Below, piece after piece: positions 1 through 8,243 of a DNA stretch of 38,680 nt (position 1 is its first letter; each line of letters starts with the position of its first letter). Location: contig JAICGQ010000004.1 in assembly GCA_025923035.1 (NCBI GenBank), positions 1-38,680 of the forward strand, in the 5' to 3' direction. The position numbers were made by a program, and so were the translations under genes. The stretch is from Pyrinomonadaceae bacterium. Lineage in GTDB: Bacteria; Acidobacteriota; Blastocatellia; Pyrinomonadales; Pyrinomonadaceae. The notes under the pieces were generated by a model. That model saw nothing but the letters and a program-made list of their open reading frames with translations, was not told the origin of the DNA and ran no database searches.

Positions 1-393
1 CCTGAACACCGCGTCTCTTACCTGCGCTGCCAACTCTTCGTCGAGCAACCTTCGCAGCGGCGTATGCCGTGGCGGAGCCTCCGGCTCTTCGGTCATCTCG
101 TCGAGCCCGGTCTCGCGTCCCGTACTTCTGAAATGCTTCAAGGCCAGGTTCCTGGCGATCGCATAAAGGTACGTTCTCAGCGCGGCACGTTCCGGATGAA
201 AGCCTTCAGGCCTGCGAATCAAGCTAAGAAAGCAGTCGTGCGTGACGTCTTCCGCAATTTCAATGGAACCGAGGAGCCGATAGGCAAAGCGAAAAATCGG
301 TTCCCGGTAACGATCGTACAACTCTAAGAAAGCCGCCTGGTCGCCCTTCCCTGCCTTCTGCAGCAAGAGCTCGTCTGTGGTTCTCTCGGGCAA
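1..393 (-). CDS. ECF-type RNA polymerase sigma-70 factor, partial (C-terminus beyond window edge)
   Basis: Not in the ORF track because it runs off the edge. Reverse complement translates to (TTG)LPERTTDELLLQKAGKGDQAAFLELYDRYREPIFRFAYRLLGSIEIAEDVTHDCFLSLIRRPEGFHPERAALRTYLYAIARNLALKHFR..., a typical sigma70 region 2. TGA lies immediately upstream of the TTG. Confidence 0.88.
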   Translation of the reverse strand, partial: MPERTTDELLLQKAGKGDQAAFLELYDRYREPIFRFAYRLLGSIEIAEDVTHDCFLSLIRRPEGFHPERAALRTYLYAIARNLALKHFRSTGRETGLDEMTEEPEAPPRHTPLRRLLDEELAAQVRDAVFR

Positions 394-601
394 TCAAGCA
401 CTCGATCCTGCAGGAATTGCTTCCTACTGTAGTTACCAAAACCCTGATAAAAGTTACGGTCTGGTCGGGAAAAAATGCGCGCGCAAGAAATATTAATCCC
501 GCAAAGGCGGCAAGTACATAAGTCTTTTAGGAATTTGCCGGTTCCCCAGACCGCCGCTACTGCTTTGCCAACCAGGGCTTAGGATGCACTTAAAAGCGAA
601 A

Positions 602-630
602 CGGTTGACGCGTCGACTCGCGGTTGACGC
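602..630 (+). repeat. Direct repeat CGGTTGACGC x2 (602-611, 621-630), 19-bp pitch
   Basis: Read directly: cggttgacgcgtcgactcgcggttgacgc. The second copy contains the candidate -35 element. Confidence 0.7.
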
Positions 631-652
631 CTAAACTCACGGCATCTAAGAT
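624..652 (+). promoter_or_regulatory. Candidate sigma70-like promoter TTGACG-N17-TAAGAT upstream of the M16-like gene
   Basis: -35 TTGACG (624-629), 17-bp spacer, -10 TAAGAT (647-652), 60 bp before the ATG at 712. Confidence 0.5.
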
Positions 653-711
653 GTTTTGCTCCCTGTCGGCTCTGTAACTATTGAGTGGAAGACCCCGTTT
701 TTAACCTCAAC

Positions 712-2130
712 ATGTCGATAGCATCCACAATTCCGATTTCTGCCCGTTTATTTGCGAAGGCGGCGGCTTTGCTGCTGACGCTCCTGCTGCTGACGCCACC
801 AGCCCTAGCCCAGTCGCCGAATGAGCCGCAACGCGAGCAATTGCTCAACGGCCTTCGCCTGCTGCTCTGGGAAAGGCCCGGAAGCTCCGAAGTTTTGCTG
901 AAACTCCGGCTAAATAGCGGCGCCGCGTTCGATCTTGCCGGCAAGTCAGGTCAGATGGCGCTGCTCGGCGATCTGTTGTTTCCCGATCCGAACACGGTCG
1001 AGTTTTTCACCGATGAGATGGCCGGAAAACTCGAAGTCGTCGTCAACTACGATTCGACGACGATCACGATGATCGGAAAGACGGCCGAGTTCGCGTCGAT
1101 GGTGGAGGTGCTGCGCAATGCTTTGCTGGCCACGCAGTTGACCCCGGAAGTCATTACTCGTATACGCGACGCCAGAATCAAGACGCTTAAGGACGCCGCG
1201 ATTGCTCCGTCGTTAATTGCCGACCGCGCGATCGCCGCGCGACTATTCGGTGATTTCCCTTACGGACGTTCGATAAATGGCACGCCTGAAGATCTTGCTC
1301 GCGTCGATCGCTCGGATCTGATGCTCGCGCGCGAACGCTTTCTCAACTCAAATAACGCAACCTTGGCGATCGTCGGCGGCATCACGCGCGCACGCGCATT
1401 GCGAACATTGCGTCAATTGCTCGGGCCATGGCGCAAAAGTGAGAGCGTTGTGCCCACTACGTTCCGACAACCAAAAGCACCGGATGCGCGAACATTAATC
1501 GTGAACGTGCCTGGGCCAGCCGCCGAGGTTCGCGTGGCCGTACGCGGAGTTTCACGAACTGATCCCGACTACTTCGCCGCGAAGGTCCTGGCGAAACTGG
1601 CGGAGCAACGCTGGCAGGGATTGACACCGGAACTCGTGAAGCAGCCAGTGTTTGCGAGGAGCGATAGCCACGCATTGCCCGGTGCTTTCGTGATGGGCGC
1701 CTCAGTTAATTCGCAAGCAGCGGCGGACTCGCTCGCCAACGCGCGAAAAGTGATGGATTCGCTAATCGCGACGCCCGCCACGACCGCCGAGCTGGACCGC
1801 GCGAAAACCGAGGCCATCGGCGACATCTCCGGTCCACTCTCAAAACCGGACGCGATGCCCGATCCGTGGCTCGATCTCGACACGTATTATCTGTCAGCTT
1901 TACAGGATCAGATGGCGCTGCTGCGTAGCGTCACCGCGCAGGACATACAGCGCATCGCTACGCGGCTTTTCAAAGACGCAAGCGTGGCGTCGATCGTCTT
2001 AGGCGAAACATCGCCTTTAAAAGCCGCACTTGAGGGACGATTTCAGTACGAGGTTCTTGGTGAGATGGCGACTCCAACTCCTTCTCCGAAACCACCGGCG
2101 ACACCTGGCAAAAAAGACAGTCCCAGGTAA
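712..2130 (+). CDS. M16 (insulinase/pitrilysin) family protein, probably non-catalytic subunit
   Basis: ORF 685-2130. Signal-like N-terminus from the ATG at 712. M16-like architecture (RLNSGAAFD..., LARVDRSDLMLARERFLNSNNATLAIVGGI), but no HxxEH. Confidence 0.75.
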   Translation: MSIASTIPISARLFAKAAALLLTLLLLTPPALAQSPNEPQREQLLNGLRLLLWERPGSSEVLLKLRLNSGAAFDLAGKSGQMALLGDLLFPDPNTVEFFTDEMAGKLEVVVNYDSTTITMIGKTAEFASMVEVLRNALLATQLTPEVITRIRDARIKTLKDAAIAPSLIADRAIAARLFGDFPYGRSINGTPEDLARVDRSDLMLARERFLNSNNATLAIVGGITRARALRTLRQLLGPWRKSESVVPTTFRQPKAPDARTLIVNVPGPAAEVRVAVRGVSRTDPDYFAAKVLAKLAEQRWQGLTPELVKQPVFARSDSHALPGAFVMGASVNSQAAADSLANARKVMDSLIATPATTAELDRAKTEAIGDISGPLSKPDAMPDPWLDLDTYYLSALQDQMALLRSVTAQDIQRIATRLFKDASVASIVLGETSPLKAALEGRFQYEVLGEMATPTPSPKPPATPGKKDSPR

Positions 2131-2137
2131 TCACAAA

Positions 2138-2162
2138 TTGTTTGCAAGCGTCTTGCAACCAA
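2138..2162 (+). other. Hairpin TTGtTTGCAAG-CGT-CTTGCAAcCAA between M16-like gene and menG
   Basis: Perfect 7-bp stem (2142-2148/2152-2158) with 3-nt loop, extendable past one mismatch. No following T-tract. Confidence 0.55.
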
Positions 2163-2186
2163 ACCTCCATCAGTTTTGGCTTAACT

Positions 2187-2906
2187 GTGCCTGAGAACGA
2201 AAGTGCCGCAAACGAGCATGCGGGCCGCGTTCGCGAGATGTTTGCCAGGATCGCGACTCGGTACGATCTTTTAAACCACATACTCTCCGCGAACATCGAT
2301 AAACGATGGCGGCGAATCGTGGCGACAAAATTGCGTGAGAAGCTTTCGGCGAAAGAGCCGCGCGTACTTGACGTCGCCTGTGGTACCGGGGATCTGTCAC
2401 TCACGTTGTTTGAAATTACAGGAGCACGAGTTGTTGGCACTGACTTTTGCCGGCCGATGTTGGCAATCGCTGCCGGTAAGACTTCGCGTCAAGTGCCACT
2501 GATTGAGGGCGACGCTTTGCGGCTTCCCTTTCGGAGTGGCTCGTTCGACGCTGTGACGATCGCTTTTGGTTTGCGAAATCTGTCGAGCGTCGAGAACGGT
2601 CTTGCGGAACTATGCAGGGTTTTGAAACCGGGCGGCTGGGTGGCAGTGCTCGAGTTTTCCAGACCTTCTAACGCAATCGTTCGGGCCTTTTATGGCCTGT
2701 ACTTTCGAAATGTGTTGCCGGTGCTGGGTGGCGTCGTTAGTGGTTCGTTGAGCGCCTACGTTTATCTACCGGCGTCGGTGCAGAAATTTCCGGACCAGGA
2801 ACAGCTCGTGCTCCTGATGAAACAGGCAGGTTTCGATCAGGTTCAATATCAGAACCTGACAGGCGGGATCGCTGCCCTTCACATGGGCAGGCGATCGCAG
2901 GCATAG
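2187..2906 (+). CDS. menG: Demethylmenaquinone/ubiquinone methyltransferase (UbiE/MenG)
   Basis: VREMFARIATRYDLLNHILSANIDKRWRR, VLDVACGTGDLSL, VTIAFGLRNL. The track start (TTG 2142) lies in a hairpin, so GTG 2187 is preferred. Confidence 0.92.
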   Translation: MPENESAANEHAGRVREMFARIATRYDLLNHILSANIDKRWRRIVATKLREKLSAKEPRVLDVACGTGDLSLTLFEITGARVVGTDFCRPMLAIAAGKTSRQVPLIEGDALRLPFRSGSFDAVTIAFGLRNLSSVENGLAELCRVLKPGGWVAVLEFSRPSNAIVRAFYGLYFRNVLPVLGGVVSGSLSAYVYLPASVQKFPDQEQLVLLMKQAGFDQVQYQNLTGGIAALHMGRRSQA

Positions 2907-2918
2907 GTTTTCAAGGAT

Positions 2919-2945
2919 TGGTTGCAGCGCTTTAGTTTGCAACCA
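2919..2945 (+). other. Hairpin TGGTTGCA-N11-TGCAACCA just downstream of menG
   Basis: 8-bp perfect inverted repeat 13 nt after the menG stop. No T-tract, so not a clear intrinsic terminator. Confidence 0.5.
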
Positions 2946-3063
2946 GATACGTAGTCACGGGGTAAGGTTTCGGTAAGCGCGCGGTTGTCGGGGCTGTGCG
3001 AGTATTGAACCCACCCCGGGCTACGTTTTTATTTTTGGGTTCACTTTATTTTTGGCATCCGTG

Positions 3064-3091
3064 TTATCAGCGGTTTCAGTTCTGGTAGAAT
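3064..3091 (+). promoter_or_regulatory. Candidate promoter TTATCA-N16-TAGAAT before the ABC permease pair
   Basis: Hexamer matches 4/6 and 5/6. The predicted TSS falls only a few nt before the TTG at 3101. Confidence 0.35.
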
Positions 3092-3100
3092 CCCCGCGGA

Positions 3101-4105
3101 TTGAAAACCAAGCTCCGGCATAGCATCCTCGGCGGCCTTCGTCGCGTACTCATTCTCTTACTGGTTGTCTGGACCGTCGTCTCGCTGGTGACGCTGCTCA
3201 TCGAGCTGGTCCCGGGCGATCCAGCCGTCGCGATTCTTGGCGAGCAAGCAACGCCTGAACAGTTCGCACAGTTTCGCGAAAAGCACGGACTCGATCGTCC
3301 TCCCTTCTTCTTCTCCTTCCCCCGCGACACAAACGGCGAAAGACATTTTGTCTGGCATGGCGCCGACAATCGTTACACCGATTACTGGGCAGCGCTGTTG
3401 CGCGGCGACATGGGACGATCGTTCCGCAACGACCGCTCAGTTAAAGACCTAATCTTCGAACGCTACCCGGCGACGATCGAGCTCGCGATCTTCGCGATGC
3501 TCATCGCGATTTTGATCGCAATCCCGCTCGGCGTTATCGCCGGCACGAATCGTGGGACCTTGATCGATAACGCCGCGTCCGTGATCGCCTTGCTCGGCAT
3601 CAGTCTGCCGAGTTTCGTAATCGGTCCGATGCTGGTCTACGTTTTCGCTGTCAAACTTCGCTGGCTCGCTCCGTCAGGCCGTTTCGAATGGAGCGACATC
3701 ATTCTTCCTGCTTTCACACTCGGCGCGGCATTGTCGGCAATCCTGACGCGCATGGTTCGATCTTCAGTAATTGAAGAGTTGGGAGAAGATTACGTGCGCA
3801 CCGCGCGGGCGAAAGGCCTCAACGAGCGCACGGTCGTTTACAAACACGTGCTGAAGAACGGTCTGATTCCCGTCGTTACGATCCTTGGCTTGCAACTCGG
3901 CGTACTGCTGGCGGGCGCGATCATCACCGAGAAAATCTTTGGCTGGCCGGGTTTGGGTCTGCTCCTGGTCGAGGACGGAATCGGCAAGCGCGATTACCGC
4001 GTCGTCCAGGGATGCGTGCTGGTAATCAGCATGACTTACATCATCGCGAACCTGCTGACTGACATGGTCTACCGTTGGCTCGATCCGCGTATCCGCGTCA
4101 GTTAA
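3101..4105 (+). CDS. ABC transporter permease, DppB/OppB-like
   Basis: 334 aa: LVPGDPAVAILGEQATPEQFAQFREKHGLDRP, LLRGDMGRSF, EDYVRTARAKGLNERTVVYKHVLKNGLIPVVTILG (EAA loop). Confidence 0.93.
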   Translation: MKTKLRHSILGGLRRVLILLLVVWTVVSLVTLLIELVPGDPAVAILGEQATPEQFAQFREKHGLDRPPFFFSFPRDTNGERHFVWHGADNRYTDYWAALLRGDMGRSFRNDRSVKDLIFERYPATIELAIFAMLIAILIAIPLGVIAGTNRGTLIDNAASVIALLGISLPSFVIGPMLVYVFAVKLRWLAPSGRFEWSDIILPAFTLGAALSAILTRMVRSSVIEELGEDYVRTARAKGLNERTVVYKHVLKNGLIPVVTILGLQLGVLLAGAIITEKIFGWPGLGLLLVEDGIGKRDYRVVQGCVLVISMTYIIANLLTDMVYRWLDPRIRVS

Positions 4106-4111
4106 ATAAGA

Positions 4112-4927
4112 ATGAATCGACTGACAATCATCGGATTGGTAATCGTCGCGGTGCTCGTCATCGTCGCGGTATTTGCGCATTGGATCGCGCCGCACGACAT
4201 CAGCACCACCAATCTCGCCATGCGTTATCTGCCGCCTTCTTCGGAACACTGGTTCGGGACCGACTCAACCGGGCGCGACATTTTTTCACGCGTGGTTTTC
4301 GGCGCACGCATTTCGTTGCAGGTCGGGCTCGTGGTCGTTGCTGTTTCGGCACTGATTGGCACGTTGATGGGCGCGATTTCGGGCTACTACGGCGGGTGGG
4401 TCGATCGTTTTGTGTCCGGTTACTTGTTTAATGTGTTTCTTGCGTTTCCCGGACTGTTGCTGGCGATCGCGATGGTTGCATTTCTCGGTGCCGGCCTGAA
4501 CAAACTGATTCTCGCGTTGTGCATCATCGGCTGGGTGGGTTACGCCCGACTCATCCGCGGGCAGGTTTTGAAAGTTCGTGAATACGACTTCGTCCAGGCC
4601 GCTCGAGCGCTCGGCGCGAGCGACGCACGCATCCTGTTCATTCACATACTCCCCAACGCGATTCAACCGTTGATCGTGCAGGCAAGCCTGGGAATGGCCG
4701 GTGCAGTCCTCTCCGAAGCGGCATTATCGTTCCTTGGCCTGGGCGTCCCACCACCAGCGCCGTCCTGGGGCGTAATGATCGAAGAGGCCCGCGATCTTTC
4801 AACCTTACAAGCCGCCCCGCACGCACTCATCTTCCCCGGCATTGCCATCGCCTTAACCGTCCTCGCCTTCAACTTCATCGGCGACGGCCTTCGCGAATAT
4901 CTCGACCCCCGCCAACGAACGAGGTGA
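4112..4927 (+). CDS. ABC transporter permease, DppC/OppC-like
   Basis: 271 aa: HWFGTDSTGRDIFSRVVFGARISLQVGL, EYDFVQAARALGASDARILFIHILPNAIQPLIVQ, LSFLGLGVPPPAPSWGVMI. Confidence 0.93.
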   Translation: MNRLTIIGLVIVAVLVIVAVFAHWIAPHDISTTNLAMRYLPPSSEHWFGTDSTGRDIFSRVVFGARISLQVGLVVVAVSALIGTLMGAISGYYGGWVDRFVSGYLFNVFLAFPGLLLAIAMVAFLGAGLNKLILALCIIGWVGYARLIRGQVLKVREYDFVQAARALGASDARILFIHILPNAIQPLIVQASLGMAGAVLSEAALSFLGLGVPPPAPSWGVMIEEARDLSTLQAAPHALIFPGIAIALTVLAFNFIGDGLREYLDPRQRTR

Positions 4928-4987
4928 ACGATCCATGCACGTGTTTGACACGCCTGAACCTCAAGGCTAACATCCACAGCGATTTAA

Positions 4988-5920
4988 ATGATGCGCGCAG
5001 CTGAAAGCGTTCTCGATCTCATCGGGCAAACTCCTCTGCTTCATATCTCTCGTTTCGCGCCACCACCACTCGCCGGAGTTTACGCAAAAATTGAATGGCT
5101 GAATCCCGGCGGATCCATTAAGGATCGCGCCGCACTGGGAATGATTCTCGACGCCGAAGACAAAGGATTACTCCGACCCGGCGCAACGATTATCGAACCA
5201 ACTGCCGGCAATACCGGAATCGGCCTCGCCCTCGTGGGAGTCGCACGCGGTTACCGTGTTATCCTCTGCGTCCCGCGTGGTTTCGCTGAAGAGAAGATGA
5301 AGCTGATTCAGGCGTTGGGCGGCGAAATTGAGTACGTGTCAAACGAAGCGGGTATGCAGGGCGCGATCGACCGTTGTCGCGAACTGTCAGATTCGATCAA
5401 AGGCAGCTTCGTGCCGCAGCAGTTTGAGAATGCCGCGAACCCGTGTTTTCATGAACGAAGCACTGGACGCGAAATCATCGATCAGATGAACGGCCGGATC
5501 GACGCTGTCGTGATCGGCGCGGGAACATCCGGAACGTTCGTCGGCGTTTCGCGCGCGGTGCGCAGGATAAATAAGGACGTTTTATGCGTCCTCGTTGAAC
5601 CGGAAGGATCGATTTACGGCGGCAAACCACCGGGTCCGAAGAAAGTCGAAGGCATCGGGCAGCGGGATTTTATTCCGAAGATCTACGACGCTTCGCTCGC
5701 TGACGAGATCATGATGGTGTCGGACGTGGACGTTTGCGATGCCCTTAAGAAGATCGCCCGGCTCGAAGGACTTCTCGGCGGGTGGTCCACCGGCGCAGCA
5801 GCCGCGGCGTCTTACAAGATCGCCGAGCGACTCGGAACCGGGAAGAACATCGTCACTGTCTTCCCCGACGGCGCGGAACGTTATCGCAGCCAGGGTATTT
5901 TCGATGAACTTTGCACTTAG
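4988..5920 (+). CDS. PLP-dependent cysteine synthase / cystathionine beta-synthase-like protein
   Basis: LIGQTPLLHI, NPGGSIKDRAALGMI, EPTAGNTGIGLALVG, IGAGTSGTFVG, LGGWSTGAAA. Confidence 0.9.
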   Translation: MMRAAESVLDLIGQTPLLHISRFAPPPLAGVYAKIEWLNPGGSIKDRAALGMILDAEDKGLLRPGATIIEPTAGNTGIGLALVGVARGYRVILCVPRGFAEEKMKLIQALGGEIEYVSNEAGMQGAIDRCRELSDSIKGSFVPQQFENAANPCFHERSTGREIIDQMNGRIDAVVIGAGTSGTFVGVSRAVRRINKDVLCVLVEPEGSIYGGKPPGPKKVEGIGQRDFIPKIYDASLADEIMMVSDVDVCDALKKIARLEGLLGGWSTGAAAAASYKIAERLGTGKNIVTVFPDGAERYRSQGIFDELCT

Positions 5921-5993
5921 TGCTTTGTACTTTGTTCGCTGACGCAACAGCTACACAAAAAGCAAACAAAGAACAAAGCACAAAGAACTAAAG
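5907..5993 (+). repeat. Heptad hairpin element, copy 1 (NNCTTTG units, inverted arms)
   Basis: Left arm AACTTTG CACTTAG TGCTTTG TACTTTG TTCGCTG (5907-5941). Right arm AACAAAG AACAAAG CACAAAG AACTAAAG (5965-5993). Contains the stop codon of the upstream CDS. Confidence 0.8.
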
Positions 5994-6002
5994 ACCAATA
6001 CT

Positions 6003-7142
6003 ATGGGATTCGCAACCACAGCAATTCATACCGGATCCGAACCCGACGAAGCCACCGGCGCAGTCACGGTTCCGATCTATCAGACGTCAACCTACGCCCA
6101 GGACGCACTCGGAAAACATAAAGGCTACGAGTACGCGCGCACACAAAACCCGACGCGCTCGGCGCTCGAACGCAACGTCGCCGCACTCGAAGGCGCACGC
6201 TTCGGGTTCGCCTTCGCCTCCGGCATGGCCGCGATCGACGCCACGTTGCGGCTCGTGAAAGCCGGTGAACACGTTGTCGTCTCCGACAATACTTACGGCG
6301 GCACCGCGCGTCTCTTCAATCGCATCCTGACGAACTACGGCCTCGAGTTCGATTACGTCGACACATCCGATTCACTCAACGTCGAAGCAGCGATCAAACC
6401 CAACACGAAAATGGTGTTCATCGAAACACCGACGAATCCGGTGATGATCGTCACCGATCTGAAAGAAGTGAGCGAGATCGCACACCGTGCCGGGGCACGC
6501 GTCGTTTGCGACAACACGTTCATGTCGCCATATCTGCAGCGTCCACTCGAATTCGGCGTCGATATCGTGGTCCATTCAACCACGAAATATCTGAACGGCC
6601 ACTCGGATGGCGTCGGCGGCATCGTCGTCCTGAACGACGAAGAAGACGCGAACTGGATCGGCTTCGTTCAGAACAGCGCCGGCGCGATTCTTTCGCCGTT
6701 CGATTCGTGGCTCGTGATGCGCGGCACCAAAACGCTGGCATTGCGCATGGAACAGCATGACAAGTCGGGCCGCGCAGTTGCGGCGTTTCTCGAAGAGCAT
6801 CCGAAAGTGCAAAAGGTTTACTATCCCGGTTCGGCGTCGCACCCGCAGCATGCGCTCGCGAGCCGGCAACAACACGGATTCGGCGGGATGGTCGCGTTCG
6901 ACGTGGGTTCGCTAGCCAACGCCCGCACCGTGCTGGAGTCTGTTAAGCTCTGCACGCTTGCGGAAAGTCTGGGCGGCGTGGAGACGCTGATTTCGCATCC
7001 CGCGACGATGACGCACGCCTCGGTCGACGAAGCGAAACGGCATCGGATCGGCATTACCGACGGACTGGTGCGAATCTCAGTCGGGATTGAAGATACAGAC
7101 GATATAATCGCCGACCTCGATCAGGCGCTGGAGAAAATCTAG
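6003..7142 (+). CDS. Cystathionine gamma-synthase / gamma-lyase family PLP enzyme
   Basis: GFATTAIHTGSEPDEATGAVTVPIYQTSTY, YEYARTQNPTR, HSTTKYLNGHSDGVGG (PLP Lys), LGGVETLISHPATMTHA. Confidence 0.94.
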   Translation: MGFATTAIHTGSEPDEATGAVTVPIYQTSTYAQDALGKHKGYEYARTQNPTRSALERNVAALEGARFGFAFASGMAAIDATLRLVKAGEHVVVSDNTYGGTARLFNRILTNYGLEFDYVDTSDSLNVEAAIKPNTKMVFIETPTNPVMIVTDLKEVSEIAHRAGARVVCDNTFMSPYLQRPLEFGVDIVVHSTTKYLNGHSDGVGGIVVLNDEEDANWIGFVQNSAGAILSPFDSWLVMRGTKTLALRMEQHDKSGRAVAAFLEEHPKVQKVYYPGSASHPQHALASRQQHGFGGMVAFDVGSLANARTVLESVKLCTLAESLGGVETLISHPATMTHASVDEAKRHRIGITDGLVRISVGIEDTDDIIADLDQALEKI

Positions 7143-7213
7143 CGAGTCTTTGGTGTTTTGTGCCCGATCTTCGCGCGTTTAGATTAGAAGGAGGCGCGAA
7201 CAGAGTACAAAGC
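7143..7213 (+). repeat. Heptad hairpin element, decayed copy 2
   Basis: Reverse complement of 7196-7213 is GCTTTGTACTCTGTTCGC, one mismatch from GCTTTGTACTTTGTTCGC of copy 1. Inner stem TTCGCGC (7170-7176)/GCGCGAA (7194-7200). Left arm GTCTTTG-GTGTTTT degenerate. Confidence 0.6.
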
Positions 7214-7316
7214 CCAGCTACTGAGGCGGTTTTTTACTGGAGTGACAGCAAAACAACAGAGAGGTTACAATTACGCCGTTCTCAACCTTTAGCAGACTCC
7301 CTGATACGCTCTCCTT

Positions 7317-8243
7317 ATGATCGTAGAGTTATACGCCAAAACAGACGTCGGCCGGGTGCGACGCGGTAACGAAGACAACTTCCTGGTCCTCGATCTATCG
7401 ACAGAACAAACATGGACCGGCACCGACGGCGCCAATCCTCCCGATAAACTCACGCGGTTCGATCTTGGCGACAGAGGACTCGTGCTCGTCGTATCAGACG
7501 GCATGGGCGGCGCGCTCGCAGGGGATGTGGCCAGCCGCATGGCAGTCGACTCGGTCAAGGAGATGCTGATCGGCAGCGAGGGCAACGTCTCATGCGATCC
7601 GGAATTGGACCTCGTAGAGTGTTTGAAGAACGCGACGATCTACGCGAACCTCGCAATTCATCACCGCAGTCAGGAAGACTCGCGTTGCGCCGGTATGGGC
7701 GCGACGTTCACGGGCGCCGCGATCAGGGGCGATAGCCTGGATCTCGTTCAGGTCGGCGACAGTCGTGGTTACATCATCCGCAAGGACCACATCCGACTCG
7801 CCACAAAAGACCAGTCGCTGGTCCAACAACTCGTCGACGTGGGCCAGATCAGCGAGTCGGAAGCGGAAACGCACATGTTCCGCAACGTCATTCTGCAAGC
7901 GCTGGGCGCGCAAAGCGACGTCGCGCCGGTGACGGGAAAGATTCGTCTGCGACAGGGCGACGTGGTCCTGCTCTGCAGCGATGGACTTTCCGGGAAACTG
8001 CGATCAGATGATATTCAGAAGATCGTCGTGAACAGCCAGGGCGACTTATCGAAGGCGTGCGACTTGCTGGTCGAAGAAGCCAACAACCGCGGTGGTGAAG
8101 ACAACATCACGGTCGTACTGGCGCGCTTCGACGGCGACGATCTCGAAGCCCCCGCCACCGATCGCATCACCATCGAACTTCCCCCACTCGAAGAAGACAA
8201 AACCCTCGACGACAACTACGAGGCCGACACCGAACCTCACTAG
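7317..8243 (+). CDS. PP2C-family serine/threonine protein phosphatase
   Basis: AKTDVGRVRRGNEDNF, VVSDGMGGALAGDVAS, GMGATFTGAAI, QVGDSRGYIIR, LLCSDGLSGKL, GGEDNITVVLARF. Confidence 0.95.
   Translation: MIVELYAKTDVGRVRRGNEDNFLVLDLSTEQTWTGTDGANPPDKLTRFDLGDRGLVLVVSDGMGGALAGDVASRMAVDSVKEMLIGSEGNVSCDPELDLVECLKNATIYANLAIHHRSQEDSRCAGMGATFTGAAIRGDSLDLVQVGDSRGYIIRKDHIRLATKDQSLVQQLVDVGQISESEAETHMFRNVILQALGAQSDVAPVTGKIRLRQGDVVLLCSDGLSGKLRSDDIQKIVVNSQGDLSKACDLLVEEANNRGGEDNITVVLARFDGDDLEAPATDRITIELPPLEEDKTLDDNYEADTEPH

Noticed and set aside
64-327. 87-aa plus-strand ORF at the window start
   Set aside because: Antisense to the partial ECF sigma factor, which has clear region 2 motifs.
3007-3042. Inverted repeat GAACCCA...TGGGTTC as an intrinsic terminator
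   Set aside because: Loop of 22 nt and T-tracts inside the loop rather than after the stem; too weak to call.
5907-5993. CRISPR array interpretation of the CTTTG heptads
   Set aside because: Units are 7 bp, contiguous and inverted between arms, with no spacers and no cas genes.
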